This document shows, piece by piece, positions 52,425 to 61,447 of a DNA stretch of 64,000 nucleotides (position 1 is the first letter of the stretch; each line of letters opens with the position of its first letter). The position numbers and the translations under genes are program-made. The stretch comes from Asanoa sp040654855 (GTDB lineage: Bacteria > Actinomycetota > Actinomycetes > Mycobacteriales > Micromonosporaceae). A model generated the notes under the pieces. It ran no database searches and had not been told where the DNA came from. It was given only the letters and a program-made list of their open reading frames with translations. The DNA is taken from contig NZ_JBFAIU010000004.1 of assembly GCF_040654855.1 (NCBI RefSeq), forward strand, positions 1-64,000, written 5' to 3'.

Positions 52425-52453
52425 CTACTCCTGCGTAAGGTTACTCCGGAGTA
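52425..52453. promoter_or_regulatory. Paired TetR operator sites
   Basis: TTACTCCGGAGTA (52441-52453) contains the perfect palindrome TACTCCGGAGTA. The neighbouring 52426-52438 reads TTACGCAGGAGTA on the minus strand, 11 of 13 bases the same. Both lie between the divergent TetR and SCP2 starts. Confidence 0.65.
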
Positions 52454-52483
52454 GGTTAATTCATTTTGAAGGGTAGCGCCGCG

Positions 52484-52936
52484 ATGTCTGACTTCGACCC
52501 GACCGCCTTCGCCTCGGTCGGTCCCAAGGAGTTCGCGCAGCTGGTCAAGTCCACGCCCGACGCCAAGATCGCCGAGATCATGGCGAGCGACGCGCGCGGC
52601 AAGGTGCTCGACCAGGTCTTCGAGCGGATGCCGATGCTGTTCCGCGCCGACCGCGCCGGCTCGACCAACGCGGTGATCCACTGGACCATCACGGGCCGCC
52701 CGGACGGCGGCAGTGACACCTACGAGGTCGTCATCGAGGACGGCGCCTGCACGGTCAACAACACCGCCGAGCGCGACCCGCGGCTGTCGCTGACCATGGG
52801 CCCGGTCGACTTCCTGAAGATCGTTTCGGGCAGCGGCAACCCGGTGATGATGTTCATGACCGGCAAGCTGAAGGCCAAGGGCGACCTGGGCCTCGCCGCC
52901 AACATCGCCAACCTGTTCGACATCCCCAAGGCCTGA
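52484..52936 (+). CDS. SCP2 sterol-carrier domain protein
   Basis: A 150-residue protein with a single SCP2 fold: VIHWTITGRPDGG, then LTMGPVDFLKIVSGSGNPVM and FMTGKLKAKGDLGLAANI. These bind acyl-CoA or sterols. ATG 52484 (MSDFDPT) is preferred to the upstream TTG. It is followed after one base by the acyl-CoA dehydrogenase gene. Confidence 0.85.
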   Translation: MSDFDPTAFASVGPKEFAQLVKSTPDAKIAEIMASDARGKVLDQVFERMPMLFRADRAGSTNAVIHWTITGRPDGGSDTYEVVIEDGACTVNNTAERDPRLSLTMGPVDFLKIVSGSGNPVMMFMTGKLKAKGDLGLAANIANLFDIPKA

Positions 52937-52937
52937 C

Positions 52938-54152
52938 ATGCCTGAGTTCTCGCTCGACCTCAACGAGGAGCAGCGGGATCTGCGCGACTGGGTGCACGGC
53001 TTCGCGGCCGAGGTCGTGCGCCCCGCCGCCGCGGACTGGGACGCCCGCGAAGAGGCGCCGTGGCCCGTGATCCAGGAGGCGGCCAAGGTCGGCCTCTACG
53101 GGTTCGAGTTCCTGGCCAACACCTGGGCCGACCCGACCGGGCTCTCGCTGCCGATCGCCAGCGAGGAGCTGTTCTGGGGCGACGCCGGGATCGGGCTCGC
53201 CATCATGGGCACCTCGCTGGCCGTGGCCGCGATCTACGGCTCCGGCACGCCGGACCAGCTCGTCGAGTGGGTGCCGCAGTGCTTCGGCTCCGTCGACTCG
53301 CCGGCCGTGGCGGCGTTCTGCTCGACGGAGCCGGAGGCCGGGTCCGACGTGGGGGCCATGCGCAGCCGCGCGGTCTATGACGCCGCCGCCGACGAGTGGG
53401 TCCTCGCCGGGCAGAAGGCGTACGCCACCAACGGCGGGATCGCCTCCGTGCACGTGGTGACGGCCAGCGTCGATCCCGAGCTCGGGTCCCGGGGGCAGGC
53501 GGCGTTCGTCGTGCCGCCGGGCACGCCGGGGCTGTCGTCGTCGCGCAAGCTGCGCAAGCTGGGGCTGCGCGCCTCGCACACCGCGGACGTCTTCCTCGAC
53601 GACGTACGCGTGCCCGGATCGTGCCTGCTCGGCGGGCGCGACGCGCTGGAGGCGCGACTGGCCCGTTCGCGCTCCGGGCAGCGGTCGCAGTCGTCGTCGG
53701 CGATGCGGACCTTCGAGATCACCCGGCCCACGGTCGGCGCCCAGGCACTCGGTGTCGCCCGGGCCGCCTACGAGTACGCGCTGGACTACGCGAAGACGCG
53801 CGTCCAGTTCGGACGGCCGATCATCGAGAACCAGGCGGTGGCGTTCGCGCTGGCCGACATGCGCACCGACATCGACGCGGCGCGGCTGTTGGTCTGGCGG
53901 GCGGCCTGGATGGGGCGCAACAACCGGCCGTTCGAGGCCGGCGAGGGCTCGATGTCCAAGCTGCGGGCCGGCGAGGTGGCCGTCTCGGTCACGGAGAAGG
54001 CCCTGCAGATCCTCGGCGGTGCGGGCTACGTGCGCGACCATCCGGTCGAGCGGTGGTACCGGGACGCGAAGATCTACACCATCTTCGAGGGCACCTCGGA
54101 GATCCAGCGCCTGGTGGTCTCCCGAGCCATCTCGGGCCACCAGATCCGGTGA
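52938..54152 (+). CDS. Acyl-CoA dehydrogenase
   Basis: A 404-residue FAD enzyme. FCSTEPEAGSDVGAM is the first FAD/substrate signature; the C-terminal YTIFEGTSEIQRLVVSRAI contains the usual catalytic Glu (IFEGTSEIQ). Introduces the alpha-beta double bond in acyl-CoA. Stop overlaps the next start (GTGA). Confidence 0.9.
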   Translation: MPEFSLDLNEEQRDLRDWVHGFAAEVVRPAAADWDAREEAPWPVIQEAAKVGLYGFEFLANTWADPTGLSLPIASEELFWGDAGIGLAIMGTSLAVAAIYGSGTPDQLVEWVPQCFGSVDSPAVAAFCSTEPEAGSDVGAMRSRAVYDAAADEWVLAGQKAYATNGGIASVHVVTASVDPELGSRGQAAFVVPPGTPGLSSSRKLRKLGLRASHTADVFLDDVRVPGSCLLGGRDALEARLARSRSGQRSQSSSAMRTFEITRPTVGAQALGVARAAYEYALDYAKTRVQFGRPIIENQAVAFALADMRTDIDAARLLVWRAAWMGRNNRPFEAGEGSMSKLRAGEVAVSVTEKALQILGGAGYVRDHPVERWYRDAKIYTIFEGTSEIQRLVVSRAISGHQIR

Positions 54153-55636
54153 CCGCGGCCCACGCCGCCGTCACCCTCGCGCGGCGCGGGCTGCTCACAC
54201 CGGGTGCGCCGCAACGCATCGCGGCGCAACTGCTGGCGTTGCGGCGGTGGGGCTACGGTCTCGGCGGTTCGCTGCTGTCGGCCGCGGCCCGCTCGCCGGC
54301 CGCTGTCGCGCTGATCGACCCCGACGGGACGCTCTCCTACGCCGACCTGCGCCGCCTGTCGTTCGGGCTGGCGCGGGCGTTGCGGTCCGAGCACGGCATC
54401 GGCCCGGGCGACCGGGTCGGCGTGCTCTGCCGCAACCACCGCGGTTTCGTGCAGTCGGTGGCCGCGCTCTCGTTGCTCGGCGCGGACGCCGTGCTGATCA
54501 ACACCGCCTTCGCCGCCGAGCAGGTGGCGGCGGTGGTGCGGGACCACGGGCTGCGCCTGGTGGTGCACGACCCGGAGTTCACGGTGCCGCCGCCGGCCGT
54601 GGTCTCGTCGACGCTCGGCTCGTTGACCGGTGGGCCTATCGACCCGCCGGCCCGGCCCGGCCGGACCGTGGTGCTCACCTCGGGCACGACCGGTGTCCCG
54701 AAGGGTGCGCGGCGACCCAACCCGCCGGGGCTGAGCCCGCTGGTGTCCATCCTGGACCGGATTCCGGTGCGCGCGCGCTCCCGCGTGCAGATCGCGGCAC
54801 CGCTGTTCCACACGTGGGGCTATGCGGCGCTGCAGCTGGCCGTCGGCCTGCGCGCGACCGTGGTGCTGTCGCCCCGGTTCACCCCCGGGCAGTACGGGTG
54901 CGACGCGCTGTTCGCCGTGCCGGTGATGCTGGAACGCGTGCTGGAGGCCGGTTGCGCGCTGCCGGGCGTGAACGTGGTGGCCGTGAGCGGCTCGGCGTTG
55001 CCCGGCGACCTCGCGACCCGGTTCATGGACGCCCACGGCGACGTGCTCTACAACCTGTACGGCTCGACGGAGGTGTCCTGGGCCTCGGTGGCGACCCCGG
55101 CCGAGTTGCGCCGCTCGCCGGCGACGGCGGGCCGTCCACCCCACGGCACGCGCACCGTGATCCTGTCGCCGACCGGCGCAGAGGTGCCGCCCGGCGTCGT
55201 CGGCCGGATCTTCGTGGGCAACGACATGCTCTTCGAGGGCTACTCCGGCGACCTGCCGGTGGAGTCGCGCGACGGCCTGCTCGCCACCGGTGACCTGGGC
55301 TTCCTCGACGAGGACGGCCTCCTGACCGTGTCGGGGCGGGAGGACGACATGGTGATCTCGGGCGGCGAGAACGTCTTCCCGTCGTCGGTCGAGGACCTGC
55401 TGGCCGCCCTGCCGGCGGTGCGCGAGGTGGCGGTGGTCGGCGTGCCGGACGCGGAGTTCGGCCAGCGCCTCGCGGCCTTCGTGGTGCCGCACCCGGGCTC
55501 GGCCCTGTCGGCGGAGGAGGTGCGCGACCACGTGCGGCGGCATGGCGCCCGCTTCGCCGTGCCGCGTGACGTGCACTTCGTGGCGTCGCTGCCGCGAACG
55601 GCGACGGGGAAGGTCATCAAGCGCGCGCTGGGCTGA
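54149..55636 (+). CDS. Acyl-CoA synthetase (AMP-binding, FadD-like)
   Basis: A 495-residue adenylating enzyme. P-loop TSGTTGVPKGARR, YGSTEVSWAS, GDLGFLDEDG and the C-terminal PRTATGKVIKR (catalytic Lys) are complete. It activates a fatty or sterol-side-chain acid for the dehydrogenase upstream. GTG 54149 overlaps the dehydrogenase stop; the long ORF upstream merely reads through that gene in another frame. Confidence 0.88.
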   Translation: MTAAHAAVTLARRGLLTPGAPQRIAAQLLALRRWGYGLGGSLLSAAARSPAAVALIDPDGTLSYADLRRLSFGLARALRSEHGIGPGDRVGVLCRNHRGFVQSVAALSLLGADAVLINTAFAAEQVAAVVRDHGLRLVVHDPEFTVPPPAVVSSTLGSLTGGPIDPPARPGRTVVLTSGTTGVPKGARRPNPPGLSPLVSILDRIPVRARSRVQIAAPLFHTWGYAALQLAVGLRATVVLSPRFTPGQYGCDALFAVPVMLERVLEAGCALPGVNVVAVSGSALPGDLATRFMDAHGDVLYNLYGSTEVSWASVATPAELRRSPATAGRPPHGTRTVILSPTGAEVPPGVVGRIFVGNDMLFEGYSGDLPVESRDGLLATGDLGFLDEDGLLTVSGREDDMVISGGENVFPSSVEDLLAALPAVREVAVVGVPDAEFGQRLAAFVVPHPGSALSAEEVRDHVRRHGARFAVPRDVHFVASLPRTATGKVIKRALG

Positions 55637-55647
55637 GCGCCCACCCC

Positions 55648-55708
55648 CAAACAAGTGTTTGACAGTGGACGTCGATGTCCCGCATACTCCCAAACATGTC
55701 TTTGGGAG
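55648..55708 (+). promoter_or_regulatory. Promoter and two palindromes at a leaderless ArsR gene
   Basis: TTGACA (55659-55664) and CATACT (55683-55688) with 18-bp spacing place the transcript start at the ATG (55696). CAAACA-AG-TGTTTG (55648-55661) precedes the -35 box. CTCCCAAA-CATGTC-TTTGGGAG (55687-55708) covers the start codon. Both contain CAAACA, so both may bind the encoded repressor. Confidence 0.7.
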
Positions 55709-56244
55709 ATGACCCGACCGTCAAGCTCCGCGCGCTGGCGCACCCGCTGCGGTTGCGCATCCTCTCGCTGCTGACCGGCACCGCCATGACCGCGGCCGAG
55801 GTGGCGCGCGAGCTCGACCTGACCCACGCCAACGCCAGCTACCACCTGCGTCATCTGCTCGCGGCCGGCCAGATCGAGGTCGAGGGCGAGGAGAAGATCC
55901 GCGGTGGCGTGGCCAAGCGCTACCGGCACCGCGTCGAGACCGACTTCGACAAGCCGCGGCCGACGGTCCCCGAGGGCGCCGTGCGCACCGCCGACCACAT
56001 GCTGATCTACGAGGCACTCGCGGCCGAGCTGCGGCGCCGCTCCCATGCGCTGATGCCGGCGCCGGGCAACCACCTCACCGACGCCGAGCTCTGGGTCGAC
56101 CCCGCCGTCTGGGCCGAGGTCGAGAAGCAGGTCACGAACGCGAGCCGGGCGCTGCACCGGGCCGCGGTCGCTCCCCGTACCCCCGGCGCGATCCGCGTCA
56201 ACGCCACGATCGCGCTGTTCAGAATGGAGCCCGACGCCAAATGA
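55696..56244 (+). CDS. ArsR-type regulator coupled to an MFS exporter, probably leaderless
   Basis: A 182-residue winged-helix protein: ALAHPLRLRILSLLTGTAMT, then recognition helix THANASYHLRHLLAAGQIEV. A longer C-terminal domain (about 80-182) than classic ArsR suggests ligand sensing. ATG 55696 matches the predicted transcript start; ATG 55675 lies upstream of the -10 box and is rejected. The stop overlaps the MFS start (ATGA). Confidence 0.82.
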   Translation: MSLGDDPTVKLRALAHPLRLRILSLLTGTAMTAAEVARELDLTHANASYHLRHLLAAGQIEVEGEEKIRGGVAKRYRHRVETDFDKPRPTVPEGAVRTADHMLIYEALAAELRRRSHALMPAPGNHLTDAELWVDPAVWAEVEKQVTNASRALHRAAVAPRTPGAIRVNATIALFRMEPDAK

Positions 56245-57497
56245 GCACCGTTCTCAACCCCGCGCCGCCGACCGAGGAGCCGCGCCGGCCGGGCATGCTG
56301 GCGCCGCTGCGGCACAGCGCGTTCCGGTTCCTGATCGCCGGCCGCACGACCACGATGCTGGGCAACGCGGTGGCACCGATCGCGCTCGCGTTCGCCGTGC
56401 TCGACCTCACCGGCTCGGCGCGCGACCTGGGGCTGGTGGTCGGCGCCAGGTCGGTCGCCAACGTCGTCTTCGTGCTCTTCGGCGGCGTGATCGCCGACCG
56501 GCTGCCGCGCCACCTCGTGATGGTCGGCGCGTCCACGCTGGCCGGCGCGACCCAGGCCGCGGTGGCGGTCACCGTGCTCACCGGCACGGCCACGATCCCG
56601 CTGCTGATGGCGCTCTCGGTGGTCAACGGCATCGCGGCGGCACTCGCGTTCCCGGCCATCTCGGCGATCGTGCCGCAGACCGTGCCGGCCGCCGTGCTGC
56701 AGCAGGCCAACGCGATCAACCGGCTCGCGTTCAACTCCGCGATGATCGCCGGCGCCTCGCTCGGCGGCCTGCTCGTCGCGACCGCCGGCCCGGGCTGGGG
56801 CCTGGCCGTCGACGCCGGCACGTTCTTCCTCGCAGGCCTGCTGTTCGCCCTGGTGCGGGTGCCCAAGGCGGCCCCGCCGACGGGTGAGCGACCCGGCTTC
56901 TTCGCCGAGATGCGACTGGGCTGGTCGGCGTTCGCCAGTCGCACCTGGCTGTGGGTGGTGGTCGCCGGCTTCTGCGTGATCAACGCGGCGCTCTCGGGCT
57001 CGGTCAGCGTGCTCGGCCCGGTCGTCGCGGACGCGAGCTTCGGGCGTACCACCTGGGGCCTGATCCTGGCCGTCGAGACCGCCGGCATGATCGTCGGTGC
57101 CCTGGTCGCGATGCGCGTACGCGTCAGCCGGCTGCTCTTCTACGGCGTGCTCTGGTGCCTCGGCGACGCGCTGCTGGTGCTCGCCCTCGGGCTGACGCCC
57201 GTCGTGTTCCTGCTCCTGCTGGCCGGTTTCGCGGTCGGGTTCGCGCTCGAGCAGTTCACGGTCGCCTGGGACACCACCATGCAGGAGCACGTGCCCAGCG
57301 ACCTGCTGGCCCGGGTCTACTCGTACGACATGCTCGGCTCGATCCTGGCCCTGCCGATCGGCCAGGTCGCGGCCGGACCGATCGCCGAGCACTTCGGACT
57401 GCGGCCGACCCTGGTCGGCGCGTCGATCGTGATCGCGGTGGCCACGCTGGCGATGCTGCTCAGCCGGGACGTCCGCCGGCTACGCCACGCCGTCTAG
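56241..57497 (+). CDS. MFS transporter
   Basis: A 418-residue major facilitator with about 12 helices. The loop 2-3 motif GGVIADRLPRH is present (G-x3-DRxGRR type). It resembles enterobactin-exporter/macrolide-efflux-like MFS proteins (EntS/MefA group) by its opening PLRHSAFRFLIAGRTTTMLG. Cotranslated with its regulator; probably drug or siderophore efflux. Confidence 0.87.
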   Translation: MSTVLNPAPPTEEPRRPGMLAPLRHSAFRFLIAGRTTTMLGNAVAPIALAFAVLDLTGSARDLGLVVGARSVANVVFVLFGGVIADRLPRHLVMVGASTLAGATQAAVAVTVLTGTATIPLLMALSVVNGIAAALAFPAISAIVPQTVPAAVLQQANAINRLAFNSAMIAGASLGGLLVATAGPGWGLAVDAGTFFLAGLLFALVRVPKAAPPTGERPGFFAEMRLGWSAFASRTWLWVVVAGFCVINAALSGSVSVLGPVVADASFGRTTWGLILAVETAGMIVGALVAMRVRVSRLLFYGVLWCLGDALLVLALGLTPVVFLLLLAGFAVGFALEQFTVAWDTTMQEHVPSDLLARVYSYDMLGSILALPIGQVAAGPIAEHFGLRPTLVGASIVIAVATLAMLLSRDVRRLRHAV

Positions 57498-57505
57498 GGC
57501 ACGCC

Positions 57506-58114
57506 CTAGGCGGTCAGCGACTTCCAGCGACGGGCCCACTCGTCGGCGACCGCGGCGAACGCGGTGTCGTCGAGGCCGAACGTGGAGACGGTGGCCATGG
57601 CGTCGGCCGGCTCGGTGGAGTCGACCGGCGCCTGCGTCACGAGCGCCACGAGGTGCCCGGCGTCGTCGACGGTGATGCGCTGGAAGCGGCTCCTGTGCCA
57701 GGCCGAGCCGTCGCCGAGCCCAGCCGCGAGCGTCGCGGGCGCGCCCCGGCCGTCCAGGTAGACCGTGCGCCGGCCCGACACCCCGCGGTCGAGCACGAAG
57801 CGGAGCTGCTCGAGGAACTGCCGCCAGCCCTCGGCGATCATGTCGAGCTGGTCGGCCGGGATGCCCGGTGACTCGATCCGGACCAGCGTGCGGTCGGGGC
57901 CGGCCTCGGTGAACGTGATCGTCTGGTCGGCGCCGAGGTCGATCCGGTCGGGCGCGGCAGCCTCGGCCCCGTCGACGAAGATCATCTTGATCTCGTCGTC
58001 GAGCCCCGGGTAGTCCCACCCGAACCACTGCCGGATCAACTCCGGCTCGACGAAGTGCGGCCGGACCGTCGCGGTCGGCGCGTCCACTGTGGTCTCCACC
58101 CGGAACGGCTCCAT
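57506..58114 (-). CDS. SRPBCC (AHSA1-like) domain protein
   Basis: A 202-residue START-fold protein: ETTVDAPTATVRPHFVEPEL, then IRQWFGWDYPGLDDEI at the N-terminus, and EGWRQFLEQLRFVLD in the long helix. Ligand unknown. Convergent with the MFS gene (8-bp gap) and divergent from purB. Confidence 0.75.
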   Translation of the reverse strand: MEPFRVETTVDAPTATVRPHFVEPELIRQWFGWDYPGLDDEIKMIFVDGAEAAAPDRIDLGADQTITFTEAGPDRTLVRIESPGIPADQLDMIAEGWRQFLEQLRFVLDRGVSGRRTVYLDGRGAPATLAAGLGDGSAWHRSRFQRITVDDAGHLVALVTQAPVDSTEPADAMATVSTFGLDDTAFAAVADEWARRWKSLTA

Positions 58115-58177
58115 GGCGACAGACCCTATCGCTCGTGACGCAGATCACGCCCCTGGCCAGGGTGCCAGAATGGCCGG

Positions 58178-59602
58178 GTGACGCAGGTACCCAACGTTCT
58201 CGCCGCCCGATACGCCTCTCCCGAGCTGGTCGCGCTCTGGTCGCCGACCGAAAAGGTGAAGCTGGAGCGGCGGCTGTGGATCGCGGTGCTGGAGACACAG
58301 CGCGACCTCGGCATCGACGTGCCCGACGGGGTCGTCGAGGCGTACCGGGCCGTGCTCGACGACGTCGACCTGCTCTCGATCGCCGAGCGCGAGCGGATCA
58401 CCCGACACGACGTGAAGGCGCGCATCGAGGAGTTCGCGGACCTCGCCGGCCACGAGCAGATCCACAAGGGGATGACCTCCCGCGACCTCACCGAGAACGT
58501 GGAGCAGCTGCAGATCCGCTCCTCGCTCGAGCTGGTCCGCGACCGGGTCGTCGCGGCGCTGGCCCGGCTGGCCCGGCTCGCCGTCGAGCACGAGAACCTG
58601 GTGATGGCGGGCCGGTCGCACAACGTCGCCGCGCAGGCGACGACGCTGGGCAAGCGGTTCGCCTCGGCCGGCGAGGAGCTGCTGATCGCGTACCAGCGGC
58701 TCGACGACCTGATCGCCCGCTATCCGCTGCGCGGCATCAAGGGCCCGGTCGGCACCGCGGCCGACCAGCTCGACCTCTTCGACGGCGACGCCGGCAAGGT
58801 GGCGGAGCTGGAGTCGCGGGTCGCCGCCCACCTCGGGTTCTCGTCGGTGCTGAGCAGCGTCGGCCAGGTCTACCCACGCTCGCTGGACCTCGACGTGGTC
58901 ACCGCGCTGGCCCAGGTCGTCGCCGCGCCGAGCAGCCTGGCCACCACGATCCGGCTGATGGTCGGGCAGGAGCTGGTCACCGAGGGCTTCCGGCCGGGCC
59001 AGGTCGGCTCGAGCGCGATGCCGCACAAGATGAACACCCGGTCGAGCGAGCGGGTCAACGGGCTCGCGGTCGTGGTCCGCGGCTACGTCTCGATGATCGG
59101 CGAGCTGGCCGGCGACCAGTGGAACGAGGGCGACGTCTCGGACTCGGTGGTCCGCCGGGTCGCGCTGCCCGACGCCTTCTTCGCCACGGACGGCCTCTTC
59201 CAGACGTTCCTGACCGTGCTCGACGAGTTCGGCGCCTATCCCGCGGTGGTCGCCCGGGAGCTCGACCGCTACCTGCCGTTCCTGGCCACGACCAAGATCC
59301 TGGTCGCCGCGGTACGCCGGGGCGTCGGTCGCGAGACGGCGCACGAGGTGATCAAGGAGAACGCCGTCGCCGTCGCGCTCGCCATGCGGGAGAAGGGCAG
59401 CACCGAGAACGACCTGTTCGACCGGCTCGCCGCCGACGACCGCCTGGGCCTGACCCGCGGCGAGATCGACGCGCTGGTGGCCGACCGGGCGGCGTTCGTC
59501 GGCGCGGCCGGTGCCCAGGTGGCCGCGGTGGCCGCGAAGATCGACGACGTGGTCCGGCGGCACCCGACGGCCGCCGGCTACACGCCCGGCGCGATCCTCT
59601 GA
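58178..59602 (+). CDS. purB: Adenylosuccinate lyase
   Basis: A 474-residue enzyme of the fumarase/aspartase superfamily, acting twice in purine synthesis (SAICAR to AICAR; adenylosuccinate to AMP). The signature GSSAMPHKMN is present, together with KGMTSRDLTENVEQ and AGRSHNVAAQATT, which carries the active-site His. It is close to the purSQL genes but in a separate transcription unit. Confidence 0.93.
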   Translation: MTQVPNVLAARYASPELVALWSPTEKVKLERRLWIAVLETQRDLGIDVPDGVVEAYRAVLDDVDLLSIAERERITRHDVKARIEEFADLAGHEQIHKGMTSRDLTENVEQLQIRSSLELVRDRVVAALARLARLAVEHENLVMAGRSHNVAAQATTLGKRFASAGEELLIAYQRLDDLIARYPLRGIKGPVGTAADQLDLFDGDAGKVAELESRVAAHLGFSSVLSSVGQVYPRSLDLDVVTALAQVVAAPSSLATTIRLMVGQELVTEGFRPGQVGSSAMPHKMNTRSSERVNGLAVVVRGYVSMIGELAGDQWNEGDVSDSVVRRVALPDAFFATDGLFQTFLTVLDEFGAYPAVVARELDRYLPFLATTKILVAAVRRGVGRETAHEVIKENAVAVALAMREKGSTENDLFDRLAADDRLGLTRGEIDALVADRAAFVGAAGAQVAAVAAKIDDVVRRHPTAAGYTPGAIL

Positions 59603-59609
59603 CACGCCG

Positions 59610-59643
59610 GGCGGCGTGGCGCCCCTTGGAGCGCCACGCCGCC
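59610..59643. terminator. Bidirectional terminator between purB and the protease
   Basis: A 13-bp perfect stem (59610-59622 with 59631-59643) with an 8-nt loop lies in the 63-bp gap between convergent genes. Confidence 0.88.
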
Positions 59644-59665
59644 TTGTGGGAGAGCGTTGTCTGGG

Positions 59666-60358
59666 TCAGACGCCGGCAGTGCTCTGGATCCACGCCCGGT
59701 TGTAGGCGACGCTGCCGTAGTTCTGGATGTTGACGCCGTCCGCGGTGGATGCGACGCCGACCTGGGCGCCGTTGTAGAACTGCGGGCCACCGGAGTCGCC
59801 GCGCCACGCGTTGCCGTTGATCCGGGTGCTGCGGATCGCCCGGCCGCCGTAGGCGTCAGTCACGTTGGTGCTGGTCACCCGGACGGAGGCGGTCTTGAGC
59901 ACGGTCGACGCGCTGCAGCCGCTGTAGCAGGTCATGCCCCAGCCGTAGATCGTGTTGGTCGAGTTGACCGGCGGGTAGGCGCTGGAGAGCGTCACGTAGC
60001 TCGTGCTCACCCCGCTGCTCAGCCGCATCAGGGCCAGGTCGCTGCGGGTGTACGTCGCGCTGACCGTGCGGGTGACGCCGCCGGAGCCCCGGTTGACGCT
60101 GCCGACCCGCACCGACATCGTGCCGCTGATGCAGTGGCGGGCGGTGAGCACCCAGGTCGACGCGATGATCGTGCCCGAGCAGGTGAACGAGCCGTTGCTG
60201 AACACGGCCGCGGCCCACGGGGCCGACGCGACGGTGCTGCCACCGATGATCTGCTCCGGGCCGGTGGGCGCGACGGGTGCGGCGCCGGCCGCGCTGGGCG
60301 CGAGGAAGGCTCCGGTGAGGCCGATGGCGAGCGCGGCCAGGGTGAGGCGGGTGCGCAT
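59666..60358 (-). CDS. Secreted trypsin-like serine protease
   Basis: A 230-residue S1 protease precursor. A signal peptide (about 1-26, AAGAAP) and a short propeptide precede IIGGSTV, the usual activation point. The catalytic triad is in LTARHC (His), YTRSDLALMRL (Asp) and GNAWRGDSGGP (Ser). AGGAG precedes ATG 60358. Stands alone. Confidence 0.9.
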   Translation of the reverse strand: MRTRLTLAALAIGLTGAFLAPSAAGAAPVAPTGPEQIIGGSTVASAPWAAAVFSNGSFTCSGTIIASTWVLTARHCISGTMSVRVGSVNRGSGGVTRTVSATYTRSDLALMRLSSGVSTSYVTLSSAYPPVNSTNTIYGWGMTCYSGCSASTVLKTASVRVTSTNVTDAYGGRAIRSTRINGNAWRGDSGGPQFYNGAQVGVASTADGVNIQNYGSVAYNRAWIQSTAGV

Positions 60359-60404
60359 CTGGGCTCCTATCCGAGGGGGGGTGGATCGGACTGCCCGAGA
60401 CGCT

Positions 60405-60429
60405 ATTGTGATATCGACGTATTCGCAAT
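60405..60429. promoter_or_regulatory. AT-rich inverted repeat between protease and second GDT1 gene
   Basis: ATTGTGA (60405-60411) faces TCGCAAT (60423-60429), six of seven pairs, in an unusually AT-rich 60-bp block between divergent genes. A regulator site is plausible. Confidence 0.4.
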
Positions 60430-60476
60430 CATCAAATCCAGGTCATACGACCCCGTGATGATTAGCGTTGGCGGGG

Positions 60477-61088
60477 ATGGAGTTCTTCATCGTCGCGGTC
60501 ACGGCGTTCGCGCTGATCCTGCCGGTCGAACTGCCCGACAAGACGTTCGTCGCGACGCTCGTGCTGAGCACGCGGTATCCGCCGCTCCCGGTGTGGTTGG
60601 GGGTGGTCGCCGCGTTCGGTGTGCAGTGCGCGGTCGCGGTCGGCGCGGGGACGCTGATCTCCCGGCTGCCCGAACGCCCGGTCGCGCTCGTCGCGGCGGG
60701 GCTGTTCCTGGCCGGCGCGATCGTGCTCTTCCGCGGTGCGCGCAAGTCCGGGCAGGAACGCGAGGACCAGGAGCAACAGGAGTACGCGGGCCGCGTACAG
60801 GAGCGGCGCACCGGCCTGCGGGCCGCGGCGGCCAGCTTCGTCGTCCTGTTCACCGCCGAATGGGGTGACCTGTCGCAGTTGCTGACGGCCGGCCTGGTGG
60901 CGAGTGGCCGAAATCCCATTCCGGTCTTCATCGGGTCGTGGCTGGCGCTGATCGTCGTCTCCGGCGCCGCCGTGCTGCTCGGCCGCTGGCTGCGGAAGAG
61001 GGTCAAGTTGTCGTTGATCCGATATGTTGCCGCCGGTATCTGTCTGGTGCTCGCAGCGCTCACGACGGTCGAGGCGCTACGCGCGTAA
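60477..61088 (+). CDS. TMEM165/GDT1 family protein, divergent paralogue
   Basis: A 203-residue six-helix membrane protein. The two family motifs are altered: ELPDKT in the first half and EWGDLSQ in the second, where the standard family has ExGDK(T/S). The E and D positions remain, so cation transport is still likely, perhaps with other specificity (Ca2+, Mn2+). A charged loop of about 35 residues separates the halves. Unlike the first copy (95-682), no riboswitch is seen upstream. ATG 60477 has no ideal ribosome site; TTG 60468 is an alternative. Confidence 0.78.
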   Translation: MEFFIVAVTAFALILPVELPDKTFVATLVLSTRYPPLPVWLGVVAAFGVQCAVAVGAGTLISRLPERPVALVAAGLFLAGAIVLFRGARKSGQEREDQEQQEYAGRVQERRTGLRAAAASFVVLFTAEWGDLSQLLTAGLVASGRNPIPVFIGSWLALIVVSGAAVLLGRWLRKRVKLSLIRYVAAGICLVLAALTTVEALRA

Positions 61089-61180
61089 TGCCTGTTCCAA
61101 GCCGTGGGCGGGTGCCGGTCAACGTCTATCTACCGGGTACTCTTGGCGCGCTTACCGCGTACGAAAGTCAGGAGTGCCCA

Positions 61181-61447
61181 GTGGCTCGCGTCGTCGTCGA
61201 CGTCATGCTCAAGCCGGAGATTCTCGATCCTCAGGGCCAAGCGGTAGCCAACGCGCTGCCACGGCTCGGCATCAGCGATGTCTCCTCCGTGCGCATCGGC
61301 CGGCGCATCGAGATCGAGTTCACCGGCGCCGCGGATCCCGAGCGGGTCCGCGAGATCGCCGACAAGCTGCTCGCCAACCCGGTGATCGAGGACTTCACGA
61401 TCCAGGAGGTTGCCGAGGACGCGGTCCCGGCGGGTGAGCCGTCATGA
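61181..61447 (+). CDS. purS: Phosphoribosylformylglycinamidine synthase subunit PurS
   Basis: An 88-residue PurS: VVVDVMLKPEILDPQGQAV, then the GRRIEIEF strand. It bridges PurQ and PurL in the Gram-positive FGAM synthase. GTG 61181 with AGGAG upstream is chosen; the longer ORF covers the promoter gap. It overlaps purQ by ATGA. Confidence 0.9.
   Translation: MARVVVDVMLKPEILDPQGQAVANALPRLGISDVSSVRIGRRIEIEFTGAADPERVREIADKLLANPVIEDFTIQEVAEDAVPAGEPS

Noticed and set aside
53396..54148. Extension of the acyl-CoA synthetase into the dehydrogenase gene
   Set aside because: It is an out-of-frame reading of the dehydrogenase; the GTGA overlap at 54149 gives a natural start.
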